Source: Erythrobacteraceae bacterium
Lineage (GTDB): Bacteria > Pseudomonadota > Alphaproteobacteria > Sphingomonadales > Sphingomonadaceae
NCBI GenBank assembly: GCA_027489065.1
Contig: JAIYAM010000003.1
Span: 1-62,255 of the forward strand
Reading direction: 5' to 3'
Length of the DNA stretch: 62,255 nt
This document shows, one piece after another, positions 32,464 through 42,473 of this stretch; the first letter of the stretch is position 1; each line of letters opens with the position of its first letter. Position numbers and translations under genes: made by a program. The notes beneath the pieces are model-generated. The model saw nothing but the letters and a program-made list of their open reading frames with translations. It was not told where the DNA came from and made no database searches.

Positions 32464-34121
32464 TGGCTTCCGCCCAATCCTTTGCGGACACCAACGCTGA
32501 TGCCGCCGGCCCGCTGGCCTGGTGGCGCGGCGCTGTCATCTACCAGATCTACCCGCGCAGCTTTGCCGACACCAATGGCGACGGGATCGGCGACCTTGCC
32601 GGGATCGCCGAGCGGCTGGACTATGTCGCGGACCTCGGTGTCGACGGCATCTGGATTTCGCCCTTCTTCACCTCGCCGATGAAGGACTTCGGCTACGACG
32701 TCGCGGATTACTGCGGCATCGACCCGAGCTTCGGCACCTTTGCAGACTTCGACCGGGTGGTCGAAAAGGCCCACAGGCTGGGGCTCAAGGTCATCATCGA
32801 CCAGGTCTATTCGCACACCTCCGACGAGCACGCATGGTTCCAGGAGAGCCGGCAGAGCCGCACCAACCCCAAGGCCGACTGGTACGTCTGGGCCGATCCC
32901 AGGCCCGATGGCTCGCCGCCGTCCAATTGGCAGTCGGTGTTCGGCGGCTCGGCATGGCAGTGGGACGGGCCGAGGAAGCAGTATTACCTGCACAACTTCC
33001 TGACCTCGCAGCCCGATCTCAACGTGCACAATGTCGAGGTGCAGGACGCGCTGCTCGACGTGGCGCGCTTCTGGCTGGCGCGCGGGGTGGACGGCTTCCG
33101 CCTCGATGCGCTGAACTTTGCGATGCATGACCCGGAACTGCGCGACAATCCGCCGTCGGGCGTGCCGATGGATCTGGTCACCCGGCCCTTCGACATGCAG
33201 GTCAAGCGCTACAACCAGTCGCACCCCGACATCGTCGCCTTCCTCGAGCGGATTCGGGCCACGATCGACGAATTCCCCGGCCGCTTCACCGTCGCCGAAG
33301 TCGGCGGGCCGGAGCCGCTCGCCGAGATGAAGGCGTTCACCCACGGCGGCAAGCGGCTGGACTCGGCCTATAACTTCGACTTCCTCTACGCCCCGCGCCT
33401 GACCGCACCGCTGGTCCGCGCCAGCCTGTCGCAATGGAGCGGCGAGGACGGCGAAGGTTGGCCGTCCTGGGCATTCTCGAACCATGACGCCCCGCGTGCC
33501 GTCACCCGCTGGACGCTTGACGGCGACATGGCGCGCGCGGCCCGGCTCAACCTCCTCCTGCTGCTGGCCTTGCGCGGCAATCCGATCATCTATCAGGGCG
33601 AGGAGCTCGGCCTGCCGCAGGGCGAGGTCGCCTTCGAGGACCTGCTCGACCCGGAGGCGATCGCCAACTGGCCCCACACCCTCGGGCGGGACGGCGCGCG
33701 CACGCCGATGCCCTGGGCGGCGAGCGCTCCGCAGGCGGGGTTCTCGAGCGCGAACCGCACCTGGCTCAAGCTTGATCCGCTGCACACCGGCTATGCGGTC
33801 GACAAGCAGGCCGCAGACCCCGGCTCGACCCTCGGCTACACCCGTCAGCTGCTCGCCCTCAGGCGCGATCATCCCGCGCTGGTGCAGGGCGACATCGCGC
33901 TGATCGAGACCCCGCAGGACATCCTCGCCTTCCTGCGCCGCGCCGAGGGCTCCAGCGTGCTGTGCGTCTTCAACCTCGGCGAGACGCCGGGCCACTGGAC
34001 GCCGCCAGCGGACCTCGGCACCCTTGGCCTGCTTGCCACCGAGAGCAAGGTCGGCCCCGGCTGCGTGCCCGAGGCGCTCGCCCCGGGCGAAGGCTACTGG
34101 GCCGCGGTAGGCGCGGGCTAG
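32463..34121 (+). CDS. GH13 alpha-glucosidase (oligo-1,6-glucosidase-like)
   Basis: 552 residues, no signal peptide, so cytoplasmic. YQIYPRSFADTNGDGIGDL and GVDGIWISPFFTSPMKDFGYDV (in part) are hallmarks of the GH13 glucosidase group. Catalytic residues: GVDGFRLDALNF with Asp215, FTVAEVGG with Glu279, FSNHDAPR with Asp342. It would complete dextrin breakdown to glucose after uptake by the MFS protein. Coupled to the upstream amylase and six bases ahead of the LacI gene. Confidence 0.95.
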   Translation: MASAQSFADTNADAAGPLAWWRGAVIYQIYPRSFADTNGDGIGDLAGIAERLDYVADLGVDGIWISPFFTSPMKDFGYDVADYCGIDPSFGTFADFDRVVEKAHRLGLKVIIDQVYSHTSDEHAWFQESRQSRTNPKADWYVWADPRPDGSPPSNWQSVFGGSAWQWDGPRKQYYLHNFLTSQPDLNVHNVEVQDALLDVARFWLARGVDGFRLDALNFAMHDPELRDNPPSGVPMDLVTRPFDMQVKRYNQSHPDIVAFLERIRATIDEFPGRFTVAEVGGPEPLAEMKAFTHGGKRLDSAYNFDFLYAPRLTAPLVRASLSQWSGEDGEGWPSWAFSNHDAPRAVTRWTLDGDMARAARLNLLLLLALRGNPIIYQGEELGLPQGEVAFEDLLDPEAIANWPHTLGRDGARTPMPWAASAPQAGFSSANRTWLKLDPLHTGYAVDKQAADPGSTLGYTRQLLALRRDHPALVQGDIALIETPQDILAFLRRAEGSSVLCVFNLGETPGHWTPPADLGTLGLLATESKVGPGCVPEALAPGEGYWAAVGAG

Positions 34122-35159
<1,038 letters not shown>

Positions 35160-35164
35160 GATCC

Positions 35165-36682
35165 ATGAACGAAGCCAAGCCCTTGAAGAGCATCGTGATC
35201 GTGGGCGGCGGCAGCGCGGGCTGGATGACCGCGGCGGCGCTCGCGCAGGCGGTCGGCGAAGCCTGCGCGATCACGCTGGTCGAGAGCGAGGCGATCGGCA
35301 CGGTCGGCGTCGGCGAGGCGACGATCCCGCCGATCCGCCACTTCAACCAGCGGCTCGGCATCGACGAGGCGACCTTCGTGCGCGAGACGCAAGGGTCCTA
35401 CAAGCTGGGCATCCAGTTCGTCGACTGGGGCAAGCAGGGGCACAGCTACTTCCACCCCTTCGGCCAGTATGGCGCTGAATTTGATAGCGTTCCCTTCTAC
35501 CATCACTGGATGCGCGAGAGCCTCGAGGGGCGCATCGACGGGCCGATCGACGACTTCTCGATGTGCTGGGCGATGGCCCGGGCGGGCAAGTTCAGCCACC
35601 CCTCGCCCGACCGGCGGCTGATCCAGTCGACCTTCGACTACGCCTACCATTTCGACGCCGGGCTCTATGCCGCCTTCCTGCGGCGCTATGCCGAAGACCG
35701 CGGCGTCCGGCGTGTCGAGGGCAAGGTCGTCGACGTCGCACTGCGGAGCGAGGACGGCTTCATCGAGGCCGTCACGCTCGACAACGGTGCGCGCATCGAG
35801 GGCGAATTCTTCATCGATTGCAGCGGCTTCCGGGGTCTTCTGATCGAGGAGGCGCTCAAAGCCGGTTACGACAACTGGCAGGCCTGGCTCCCCTGCGACC
35901 GGGCTGTGGCAGTCCCCTGCGAGCGCGGGGAATTCACCCCCTACACCCGCTCCACCGCGCGCGAGGCCGGGTGGCAGTGGCGCATCCCGCTCCAGCACCG
36001 CACCGGCAACGGCTATGTCCATTGCTCCGAGTTCATCTCCGAGGACGAGGCGGCCGACGTGCTGCTTTCCAACCTGGATGCCAAGCCCCTCGCCGACCCC
36101 CGCCCGCTGCGCTTCGTGACGGGCAAGCGCCGCAAGTTCTGGGAGAAGAACTGCGTCGCCATCGGCCTGTCCGCCGGGTTCATGGAGCCGCTCGAATCCA
36201 CCAGCCTCCACCTCATCCAGTACGGCATTCTGAGGCTCATTGCGCTGCTCCCCGACGCGGCCATGTCGCCGCTCCTTGCGCGCGAATATAATGCCCAGAC
36301 TTCAAAGGAATACGAGCTGATCAGGGACTTCCTGATCCTCCACTACAAGGCCACCCAGCGGGACGATTCCGAGCTCTGGCGCTACTGCGCGGCGATGCCG
36401 ATCCCCGACAGCCTGCAGTACAAGATCGACCAGTTCCGCGAGCACGGAATGCTCGTTGCCGAGCCGCAGGAGCTGTTCGCCAACCCGAGCTGGATTGCGG
36501 TCTATCTCGGGCAGGGGATCGTCCCCCGCAAGGCTCCGGCGCTGGCCGCGATGCGGGCCGGGGTCCCGGTGGCCGAGCGGCTCGGGCAGATCGCCCGCGC
36601 CATGGAGGATGCGGTTGCGGCCAGCCCTTCCCATGCCGAGTTCATCGCCCGCCATTGCGCCGCGCCGCCGCTCGCCGCCTGA
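35165..36682 (+). CDS. Flavin-dependent tryptophan-halogenase family protein
   Basis: 505 residues. FAD loop GGGSAGWMTAAAL at the N-terminus; Lys80 (GSYKLGI) and Glu344 (EPLESTS) match PrnA Lys79 and Glu346, needed for hypochlorous-acid-dependent chlorination; WQWRIPL is the family's WxWxIP motif. All key residues are kept, so activity is plausible. Such halogenases commonly sit beside TonB receptors in sphingomonads and Xanthomonas, and some (the BrvH type) halogenate free indole; the real substrate here is unknown. It is the last gene of GH13-GH13-LacI-halogenase, five bases after lacI. Confidence 0.92.
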   Translation: MNEAKPLKSIVIVGGGSAGWMTAAALAQAVGEACAITLVESEAIGTVGVGEATIPPIRHFNQRLGIDEATFVRETQGSYKLGIQFVDWGKQGHSYFHPFGQYGAEFDSVPFYHHWMRESLEGRIDGPIDDFSMCWAMARAGKFSHPSPDRRLIQSTFDYAYHFDAGLYAAFLRRYAEDRGVRRVEGKVVDVALRSEDGFIEAVTLDNGARIEGEFFIDCSGFRGLLIEEALKAGYDNWQAWLPCDRAVAVPCERGEFTPYTRSTAREAGWQWRIPLQHRTGNGYVHCSEFISEDEAADVLLSNLDAKPLADPRPLRFVTGKRRKFWEKNCVAIGLSAGFMEPLESTSLHLIQYGILRLIALLPDAAMSPLLAREYNAQTSKEYELIRDFLILHYKATQRDDSELWRYCAAMPIPDSLQYKIDQFREHGMLVAEPQELFANPSWIAVYLGQGIVPRKAPALAAMRAGVPVAERLGQIARAMEDAVAASPSHAEFIARHCAAPPLAA

Positions 36683-36706
36683 TCCTTTCGGCCCGCGGCA
36701 GAGCCG

Positions 36707-36722
36707 CGTTTCACGTGAAACA
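36707..36722. promoter_or_regulatory. parS-like centromere site, one mismatch
   Basis: CGTTTCACGTGAAACA matches the parS consensus at 15 of 16 positions. It is 24 bases after the halogenase stop and 12.5 kb from the perfect site at 24224. As there, an 11-bp repeat array follows, with its first unit 24 bases past the site (one 11-bp step more than at the other site). Confidence 0.75.
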
Positions 36723-36745
36723 TCGTTTTGAGCACCCCCTAAAGG

Positions 36746-36773
36746 GGGTCTAGCGGGGGTCTAACCGGGGCCT
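36746..36773 (+). repeat. 11-bp phased GGGGGTCTA repeat array, locus 3
   Basis: Cores GGGTCT at 36746 and 36757 and GGGCCT at 36768, exactly 11 bases apart, same strand as the upstream halogenase gene. The rest of 36774-36895, up to the TonB receptor's stop, holds no gene; a weak hairpin near 36825-36850 (AGGGC/GCCCT) might end the receptor transcript. Confidence 0.8.
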
Positions 36774-36895
36774 AGCCGCGTGCAAACCCGCGCCCAGCCC
36801 AGGCAAGCACCCCCCACACGCCAAAAGGGCCCGCCGTTGCCGGCCAGCCCTCTTGCTACCCTCAGTGCGACCCGAGGGCCCGATCCTGTAACGGA

Positions 36896-39736
36896 TCAGA
36901 AGGTCTTGCGGATCGTGACGTTGAACGTCCGCCCGTAGGTCTCGTGACGGCTCGGGAAGGTCCCGATCACTTCGGTCCCCGCAGCGTTGAACAGGTCGTT
37001 CTCGGTCACGAAGGGCTCGTTGGTCAGGTTGAACACTTCCGCGAGGATCTGCACGCCCTTGAGAGCGCCGTCGGCCTTTTCGAAGGTGTAGCCGATCTGC
37101 GCGTCGAGGATCGTCTCCGGCAGCGCCCGTGCACCCTGGAGGGCCCCTGCGAAGTTCTGCACTTCCGACAGGAAGCCGGCGCGGTAGCGGGCGGCAAGCT
37201 TGGCGCGGAAGCCGTACTTTTCGTAGAAGACGTCGGCCGACCAGGTGACATCGGAATAGCCTGGGATCGGGATCGGGTTGAGGCCCGGGCGTTCGATCTC
37301 GGCATCGGAGTAGGTGACGCTGGCGAAGCTGCCGAAGCCATCGAGCGCCTCGATGAAGTCGCCATAGCTCAGGCGCAGCGTGCCTTCGATCCCGGTGATC
37401 TTGCCGTCAGCGAAGTTGCTCGGGCCCGAATAGGTGCCGGTCGCCAGCTGCGGCTGGGTGGCCAGCAGCCCGTTCCAGCGGCCAAGGTTGAGCTCGCGGG
37501 TAAGGTCCACCACGCTTCGCTGATCGACGACCCAGTCCTTCAACTCCTTGTGGAACGCCGCGACGATGATCGCGGTGCCTTCGGAGAAGTACTTTTCGAC
37601 CGAGATGTCGAAATTGGTCGAACGATAGGGTTCAAGCCGGGGGTTGCCGCCGCCCAGCGTGAAGCAGGTGTTGTTCGGCAGGTTGAAAGCACCCGGGATC
37701 AAGGCATCCGGGATCTGGTCGGCGTCCGGACCATCGGTGCAGACCAGCGGGTTGAAGCCGAGGTTCTGGTTCGCCGCCAGCTGGTCGAGCCGCGCGCGGG
37801 TTACCGTCTTCGAAGCGGCGATACGGATGAAGAAATCATCCGCCACCTCGAAGGACAGGTTCATGCTCGGCAGCCAGTTGTCGAAGGAATATTCGACCGT
37901 GTTGGTGAAGCCGCCGGTGATCGTACCGGTCGAGTTCTGCGTGGTGTCCGCATAGCGCAGGCCGATATTGCCGCGCACCGGCACCGAGCCGAGATCGCCG
38001 TCGATATTGGCCTGGATGTAGAAGTTGTGGATCTTCTCGCCGACGGTCCATTCGGTGTCGTCGGTCGCCCGCTCCTGGCGATAGGCACCGCTCGAAAGCA
38101 GGCTCGCCGGGTTATAGGCGATGATGTCCATCCCCAGGCTCTTGGTGTTGGTCGAGCCGATGATCGCATTCGCCGGGATCGCCAGCGAGCTGTTCACGAA
38201 GCCGGTGCCGGGGCGCAGGAAGATCCCGTTGTTGTCGAAATCCTTCTGGCGGTCCGTGTAGAGCCAGCCGACGGTGATGCGATCGATGAGGCCGCCGTCG
38301 AACTCCCAGTAGGTCTCGGCGCGCAGCTGGTGCAGCTCGTCATTGATCTCGGGAACGCGCAGGAAGCCGACCTGGCCCCAGCCGCCCGGATCGGTGAGCA
38401 GCACGTTGGCCGGGTTGGTGTAGTCGATCTGGGTGTCGATCGAGTAGGTCCCGTTGCGCGGCATGGTGAAGGTGATGCGGTCCTGCGCCCCGGTGCGGTT
38501 GAACCCGGTACCCGCATAGCTTTCGTAGTTCACGTCATTGCGGTCGAGCGTCGAGTAGCCGTAGTCGAGCACGAAGCCGAGGTTGTCGGTCGCCTTCCAC
38601 TCGGCGTTCCCACCAAACGCCCAGATGTCCGAATCCGCGCCCTGCGTGTCGGTGCGCAGGATCGGCACGACGCCGGAGAAGGTCGCGGTTTCGGCGAACT
38701 GGTCGCGCGTGCCGGTGGCACCCACGAAGCTTGCACCGCTCCACGAGGCGATCGGGGTTTCGGTACCGCGGAAGATGCCGCTGTCCTCGGTCTTGGTGTA
38801 GAAACCGTCGAGGGTGAGCGAGAAGCGGTCGGTGGGTTCGAACTGCAGGCTGCCGGCGACCGAGGTGCGCTTGAACTCGCGGCTGACGACGCCCTGGCGC
38901 GGGTTGTCGGCGGGGTAGAACACGCCGTTCGCATCGCGGCGCACCTGACCGTTGAGGACGGTGCGGTTGTTCTCGCGGGTGTCCTGAGTCTTCAGCTCGC
39001 GGCTGATGTACTGGGTCGGGATCGACTGGATGGTGGCGCCCAGCGACCAACCGATCGTGCCGTCGGCGTTCTGGTCGATGTAGCTGCCGAAGAAGCGGTA
39101 GCCGCCCGCCGAGAAGTCGGGATTGAGCTTGCCGTTGTCGTTGTAGGAATAGGTGCCCGACAGGGTGATCTGGCGCTTCTTCGAATCGAGCGGACGCATG
39201 GTGCGCAGGTCGACCGCGCCGGCGATGCCGATGGCGGCAAGCTGGGCGTCACCGGTCTTGTAGACGACGCCCGAGGCGACGAGTTCGGACGGGAACTGGT
39301 CGAATTCGATGCCACGGTTGTTGCCCGCCGAAACGACCTCGCGGCCGTTGAGGAGCGCGAGGCTGAAGTCCGGGCCGAGGCCGCGGATCGAGACCTGCTG
39401 CGAACGGCCGCGCACGCGCTGGGCGGTGACGCCGGGGAGGCGCGCAAGGCTGTCGGCGATCGACTGGTCGGGGAGGAGGCCGATGTCTTCCGACGCGATC
39501 ACTTCGACGATCGAGGTGGCGCGGCGCTTGGCATCGAGCGAGGTCTGGATGGAGCCGCGGATCCCGGTGACGACGATCGCCTCACCCTGGGCTTCGCCCT
39601 TGGCCTCGGCGGCAGCGGCCTGTTCCTCGTCGGTCTGGTCCTGCGCCAGCACCGGCGCGCCGGTCGCGGCCAGCGCCATGAAGGTTGCGGCTCCGCACAG
39701 CAGGCGTGCGCTCGCATTGATCCGGTTCGTCTTCAT
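36896..39736 (-). CDS. TonB-dependent receptor, probably maltodextrin uptake
   Basis: 946 residues, outer membrane. Signal peptide through APVLAQ (about residue 32), an acidic linker with the TonB-box-like EAIVVTGIRGSI (about 55-65), a plug domain (VEVIASEDIGLLPDQSIADSL in part) and a 22-strand barrel ending in NVTIRKTF with terminal Phe. GGAGGGG precedes the ATG at 39736. It is convergent with the halogenase gene and divergent from the DUF6445-type gene. Substrate inferred from the glycosidase locus beside it; MalA-type receptors of Caulobacter are the nearest known parallel. Confidence 0.93.
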   Translation of the reverse strand: MKTNRINASARLLCGAATFMALAATGAPVLAQDQTDEEQAAAAEAKGEAQGEAIVVTGIRGSIQTSLDAKRRATSIVEVIASEDIGLLPDQSIADSLARLPGVTAQRVRGRSQQVSIRGLGPDFSLALLNGREVVSAGNNRGIEFDQFPSELVASGVVYKTGDAQLAAIGIAGAVDLRTMRPLDSKKRQITLSGTYSYNDNGKLNPDFSAGGYRFFGSYIDQNADGTIGWSLGATIQSIPTQYISRELKTQDTRENNRTVLNGQVRRDANGVFYPADNPRQGVVSREFKRTSVAGSLQFEPTDRFSLTLDGFYTKTEDSGIFRGTETPIASWSGASFVGATGTRDQFAETATFSGVVPILRTDTQGADSDIWAFGGNAEWKATDNLGFVLDYGYSTLDRNDVNYESYAGTGFNRTGAQDRITFTMPRNGTYSIDTQIDYTNPANVLLTDPGGWGQVGFLRVPEINDELHQLRAETYWEFDGGLIDRITVGWLYTDRQKDFDNNGIFLRPGTGFVNSSLAIPANAIIGSTNTKSLGMDIIAYNPASLLSSGAYRQERATDDTEWTVGEKIHNFYIQANIDGDLGSVPVRGNIGLRYADTTQNSTGTITGGFTNTVEYSFDNWLPSMNLSFEVADDFFIRIAASKTVTRARLDQLAANQNLGFNPLVCTDGPDADQIPDALIPGAFNLPNNTCFTLGGGNPRLEPYRSTNFDISVEKYFSEGTAIIVAAFHKELKDWVVDQRSVVDLTRELNLGRWNGLLATQPQLATGTYSGPSNFADGKITGIEGTLRLSYGDFIEALDGFGSFASVTYSDAEIERPGLNPIPIPGYSDVTWSADVFYEKYGFRAKLAARYRAGFLSEVQNFAGALQGARALPETILDAQIGYTFEKADGALKGVQILAEVFNLTNEPFVTENDLFNAAGTEVIGTFPSRHETYGRTFNVTIRKTF

Positions 39737-40107
39737 CAAAATCCCCTCCGCATGCGTCGTTCTGGTGACGCTTTTGCAGTTTTTTTCATACCCCAACCTG
39801 AACCTCAGGTAAATCGGCAATCGGCAGTTGCGGGGGAAGAGGACAATTTTCTTGTGTTGTCTTATTTTTTCAATGTTTTAATGCACGTTGAGGGCGAACA
39901 GAGGGGGCGCGTAAGGGCGTGAGGGCGTGCAATTGTTGCGTGATGGCCACAGTTTTTTTGGTTTCCGGCGGTTTGCGCTGGACCCAGCGGCGCCCCGGCG
40001 GGTGGCGGATCGCCCAGAAGGCTGAGGCTGCGGCATTTCTTGTGTAATTACTATATCTTGGCCATCACCCTTGGAGGGTTGGCGCGACTTTGATAGGCTC
40101 CGCGCCG
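39737..40107. other. Divergent promoter region of the TonB receptor and DUF6445-type genes
   Basis: 371 bases without a convincing gene. It is markedly AT-rich at 39770-39880, as expected for promoters. TTGCAGTTTTTTTCAT at 39774-39789, 38 bases before the receptor start, matches the operator-like sequence at 40267 at 11 of 16 positions, so it may be a degraded LacI site. No hairpin terminator seen. Confidence 0.5.
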
Positions 40108-40863
40108 ATGATCGCCACCCCCGCCTCGCCCCGACCCTTGGCCCCGCAAGGCTGGGAAATTGCCGTCGGACAGGCGCGCACGGAGCGGTTTTCGGCCGCC
40201 GGGCACCTCCTCGTCACCGTCCCCGGCTTCCTCGAGACGCCCGAAAACGCCATCGATCAGGCCGTTTTGCAAAATTTTGCAAAGATCACGCCGCAATATC
40301 CCGGCGTGCGCGCGGCGCTCGATCCGGCGGTGTGTGCCGCTTGGCTCACCGCGCTTGCGCCGCTTCTCGACTCGCAGTTCCGCTCGCAGTCCGGCGGGGC
40401 GCCGCGCGGCTGGGAGATGCAGGCGTGGTATTCGCTGGTCACGACCCCGCCCGAGCAGCTCCTCCCGATCCAGCGGCTGCCGCATGTCGACGGGACGGAC
40501 GAGCGGCAGGTGGCGATGATGCTCTACCTCCACCGCCCCGGGCCCGAAGCAAAGCATGGCGGCACCGCGTTCTTCCGGCACAACACCACCGGGCTCGAGT
40601 CGCTTGGTCCGCAGGACTGGCCGCGTTACGCTGCGGCGTTGCAGGCGGACGTGGCGAAGACCGGCCTTCCGCCCGCCGCCTATTGCACCGACGGCGCACC
40701 GCATTTCACGCGCACCCACGTGGTGCCGGGGCACTTCAACGAAGCGGTGTTCTACCGCGGCAACATCCTCCACAGCGGCGTCATCGACAACGCCGCGCCG
40801 CTCAGCGCCGACCCCCGCGAGGGGCGGCTCACGATCAACGCCTTCTTCCGCCCTAGGGGGTGA
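40108..40863 (+). CDS. DUF6445-type protein, possible 2OG-Fe(II)-oxygenase fold
   Basis: 251 residues, soluble. LPHVDGTDER (His-x-Asp, about residue 130), then HSGVIDN with a later His and GRLTINAFF with an Arg about 15 residues on, give the H-x-D...H...R pattern of 2-oxoglutarate/iron oxygenases. Genes of this sort accompany halogenases and TonB receptors in sphingomonads. I placed the start at the ATG 40108 rather than the TTG at 40090. Its coding sequence contains a LacI-operator-like palindrome at 40267. Five bases before the halogenase gene. Function not established. Confidence 0.75.
   Translation: MIATPASPRPLAPQGWEIAVGQARTERFSAAGHLLVTVPGFLETPENAIDQAVLQNFAKITPQYPGVRAALDPAVCAAWLTALAPLLDSQFRSQSGGAPRGWEMQAWYSLVTTPPEQLLPIQRLPHVDGTDERQVAMMLYLHRPGPEAKHGGTAFFRHNTTGLESLGPQDWPRYAAALQADVAKTGLPPAAYCTDGAPHFTRTHVVPGHFNEAVFYRGNILHSGVIDNAAPLSADPREGRLTINAFFRPRG
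40267..40282. promoter_or_regulatory. Operator-like palindrome inside the DUF6445-type gene
   Basis: TTGCAAAATTTTGCAA is a perfect 16-bp palindrome and matches the core of the mal operator candidate (TTGCAAAAATTTGCAA, 30415-30430) at 15 of 16 positions. It lies 159 bases into the gene, encoding part of VLQNFAKI. A bound LacI protein here could block elongation or loop to an upstream site. Confidence 0.5.
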
Positions 40864-40868
40864 AGCGC

Positions 40869-42404
40869 ATGGGAACATCGGACATGGTTAGGCAAGACGT
40901 CAGAAAACTGGTGATCGTCGGCGGCGGCACCGCAGGGTGGATCACCGCGGCGGCCTTTGCGCGCCTGCTCGGGGGACGGCTTGCCATCGAGCTGGTCGAG
41001 AGCGAGGCGATCGGCACGGTCGGCGTCGGCGAGGCGACCATCCCGCAGATCATTCGCCTCAATGCGATCCTCGGGCTCGACGAGAACGCCTTCCTGCGCG
41101 CCACGTCGGGCACCTTCAAGCTCGGCATCGAGTTCGTCGACTGGGGCCGCAAGGGGAGCCGCTATCTCCACACCTTCGGCGAGACCGGCATGGCGCTGGG
41201 CAATGTCGCCTTCCACCACTACTGGCGGCGCAGCGTCAGCGAGGGCGCGGCGAGCAGCCTGTGGGATTATTCGCTCCACCAGATGGCCGCCGACCAGGCG
41301 CGCTTCGGCAAGCTGGACCGCGTCGGCAACACCAGCATGTCCGGCCTCGCCTACGCCTACCACTTCGATGCGAGCCGCTATGCCCTGTTCCTGCGCGCCT
41401 ATGCGGAAGGACGCGGCGTCACGCGCACCGAGGGGATCGTCGAATCGGTCCAGCGCGACGGGGAGAGCGGCGACCTCACCGGCATCACGCTGAAGGGCGG
41501 CAAGCGCGTCGAGGGCGACTTCTTCATCGACTGCACCGGCTTCCGGGCACTGCTGCTCGGCGAGGCCCTGGGGGTCGGCTATCAGGACTGGTCGAAGTGG
41601 CTCCCCTGCGACCGTGCGCTGGCCGTGCCGAGCGAGCGGCTGCCGACCTTGGTGCCCTACACCCGCGCGACCGCCCGCGATGCCGGGTGGCAGTGGCGCA
41701 TCCCGCTCCAGCACCGCACCGGCAACGGGCACGTCTATTCCAGCGGTTTCACGACCGACGAGGCGGCGGCGGACGTGCTGATGCAGGGGCTCGACACCAA
41801 GCCGCTCGGCGATCCGCGTCCGATCCGCTTCACCACCGGGCGCCGCGAGACCTTCTGGGCGCACAATTGCGCGGCCATCGGGCTTTCCAGCGGTTTCCTC
41901 GAACCGCTCGAATCGACCTCGATCCACCTCATCCAGTCGCATGTCAGCCGGCTGATCCAGCTGTTCCCGCGCCTGGGCGAGGCAGCTGTCATGCGCGAGG
42001 AATACAACCAGCGCTGCGCTGCCGAATTTGCGCAGATCCGCGACTTCCTGATCCTCCACTACCATCAGACCGCCCGCGAGGATTCGGAGTTCTGGCGCTA
42101 TTGCAAGAATATGGAGGTGCCGGACAGCCTCACCCACAAGATCGCGCTGTTCGCCGCGTCGGGCAGAATCGGCCGCGATGTCGACGACCTGTTCCGCGAT
42201 GCAAGCTGGGTGCAGGTGATGCTCGGCCAGGGGATCACGCCGGCCGATCACGACCCGATGGCAGACCAGATCGCCCCGGCACAGCTCGCCGAGTTCCTCG
42301 CCAACGTGAAGACCGTGACCGCCCGCGCCGTGGCGAGCCTGCCGAGCCACGAGGACTACCTCGCGCGCCACTGCCCCGCCGACCCGGCGCTTCTGGCGGC
42401 ATAG
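40869..42404 (+). CDS. Flavin-dependent tryptophan-halogenase family protein (second copy)
   Basis: 511 residues, clearly paralogous to the protein at 35165. FAD loop GGGTAGWITAAAF; Lys84 (TFKLGIEF) and Glu348 (EPLESTS) fill the catalytic positions; WQWRIPLQHRTGNGH carries the WxWxIP motif. I chose the ATG at 40869, with AGGGGGTGA upstream; a GTG at 40860 overlapping the previous stop and an ATG at 40884 are alternatives. It ends its two-gene operon at the bidirectional terminator. Confidence 0.92.
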   Translation: MGTSDMVRQDVRKLVIVGGGTAGWITAAAFARLLGGRLAIELVESEAIGTVGVGEATIPQIIRLNAILGLDENAFLRATSGTFKLGIEFVDWGRKGSRYLHTFGETGMALGNVAFHHYWRRSVSEGAASSLWDYSLHQMAADQARFGKLDRVGNTSMSGLAYAYHFDASRYALFLRAYAEGRGVTRTEGIVESVQRDGESGDLTGITLKGGKRVEGDFFIDCTGFRALLLGEALGVGYQDWSKWLPCDRALAVPSERLPTLVPYTRATARDAGWQWRIPLQHRTGNGHVYSSGFTTDEAAADVLMQGLDTKPLGDPRPIRFTTGRRETFWAHNCAAIGLSSGFLEPLESTSIHLIQSHVSRLIQLFPRLGEAAVMREEYNQRCAAEFAQIRDFLILHYHQTAREDSEFWRYCKNMEVPDSLTHKIALFAASGRIGRDVDDLFRDASWVQVMLGQGITPADHDPMADQIAPAQLAEFLANVKTVTARAVASLPSHEDYLARHCPADPALLAA

Positions 42405-42412
42405 CGCCCACG

Positions 42413-42448
42413 AAAAAGGGCGGCGCAGTCACCCGCGCCGCCCCTTTG
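42413..42448. terminator. Bidirectional terminator between halogenase and cytochrome c genes
   Basis: Nine-bp perfect arms GGGCGGCGC (42418-42426) and GCGCCGCCC (42435-42443) with an 8-base loop, flanked by AAAAA on the left and CTTTG on the right. It therefore serves both convergent genes. Confidence 0.8.
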
Positions 42449-42473
42449 ATCCTGCTCCCGAAGGAACCGGAAA

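Noticed and set aside
36944..39922. A 992-codon open frame on the plus strand opposite the TonB receptor
   Set aside because: Same effect; its Arg/Gly/Asp/Val-rich translation is typical of antisense readings, while the receptor strand has a signal peptide and terminal Phe.
39900..39935. GGGCGTGAGGGCGTG near-repeats in the TonB receptor upstream region
   Set aside because: Only two or three imperfect copies with no phasing like the 11-bp arrays; likely chance.
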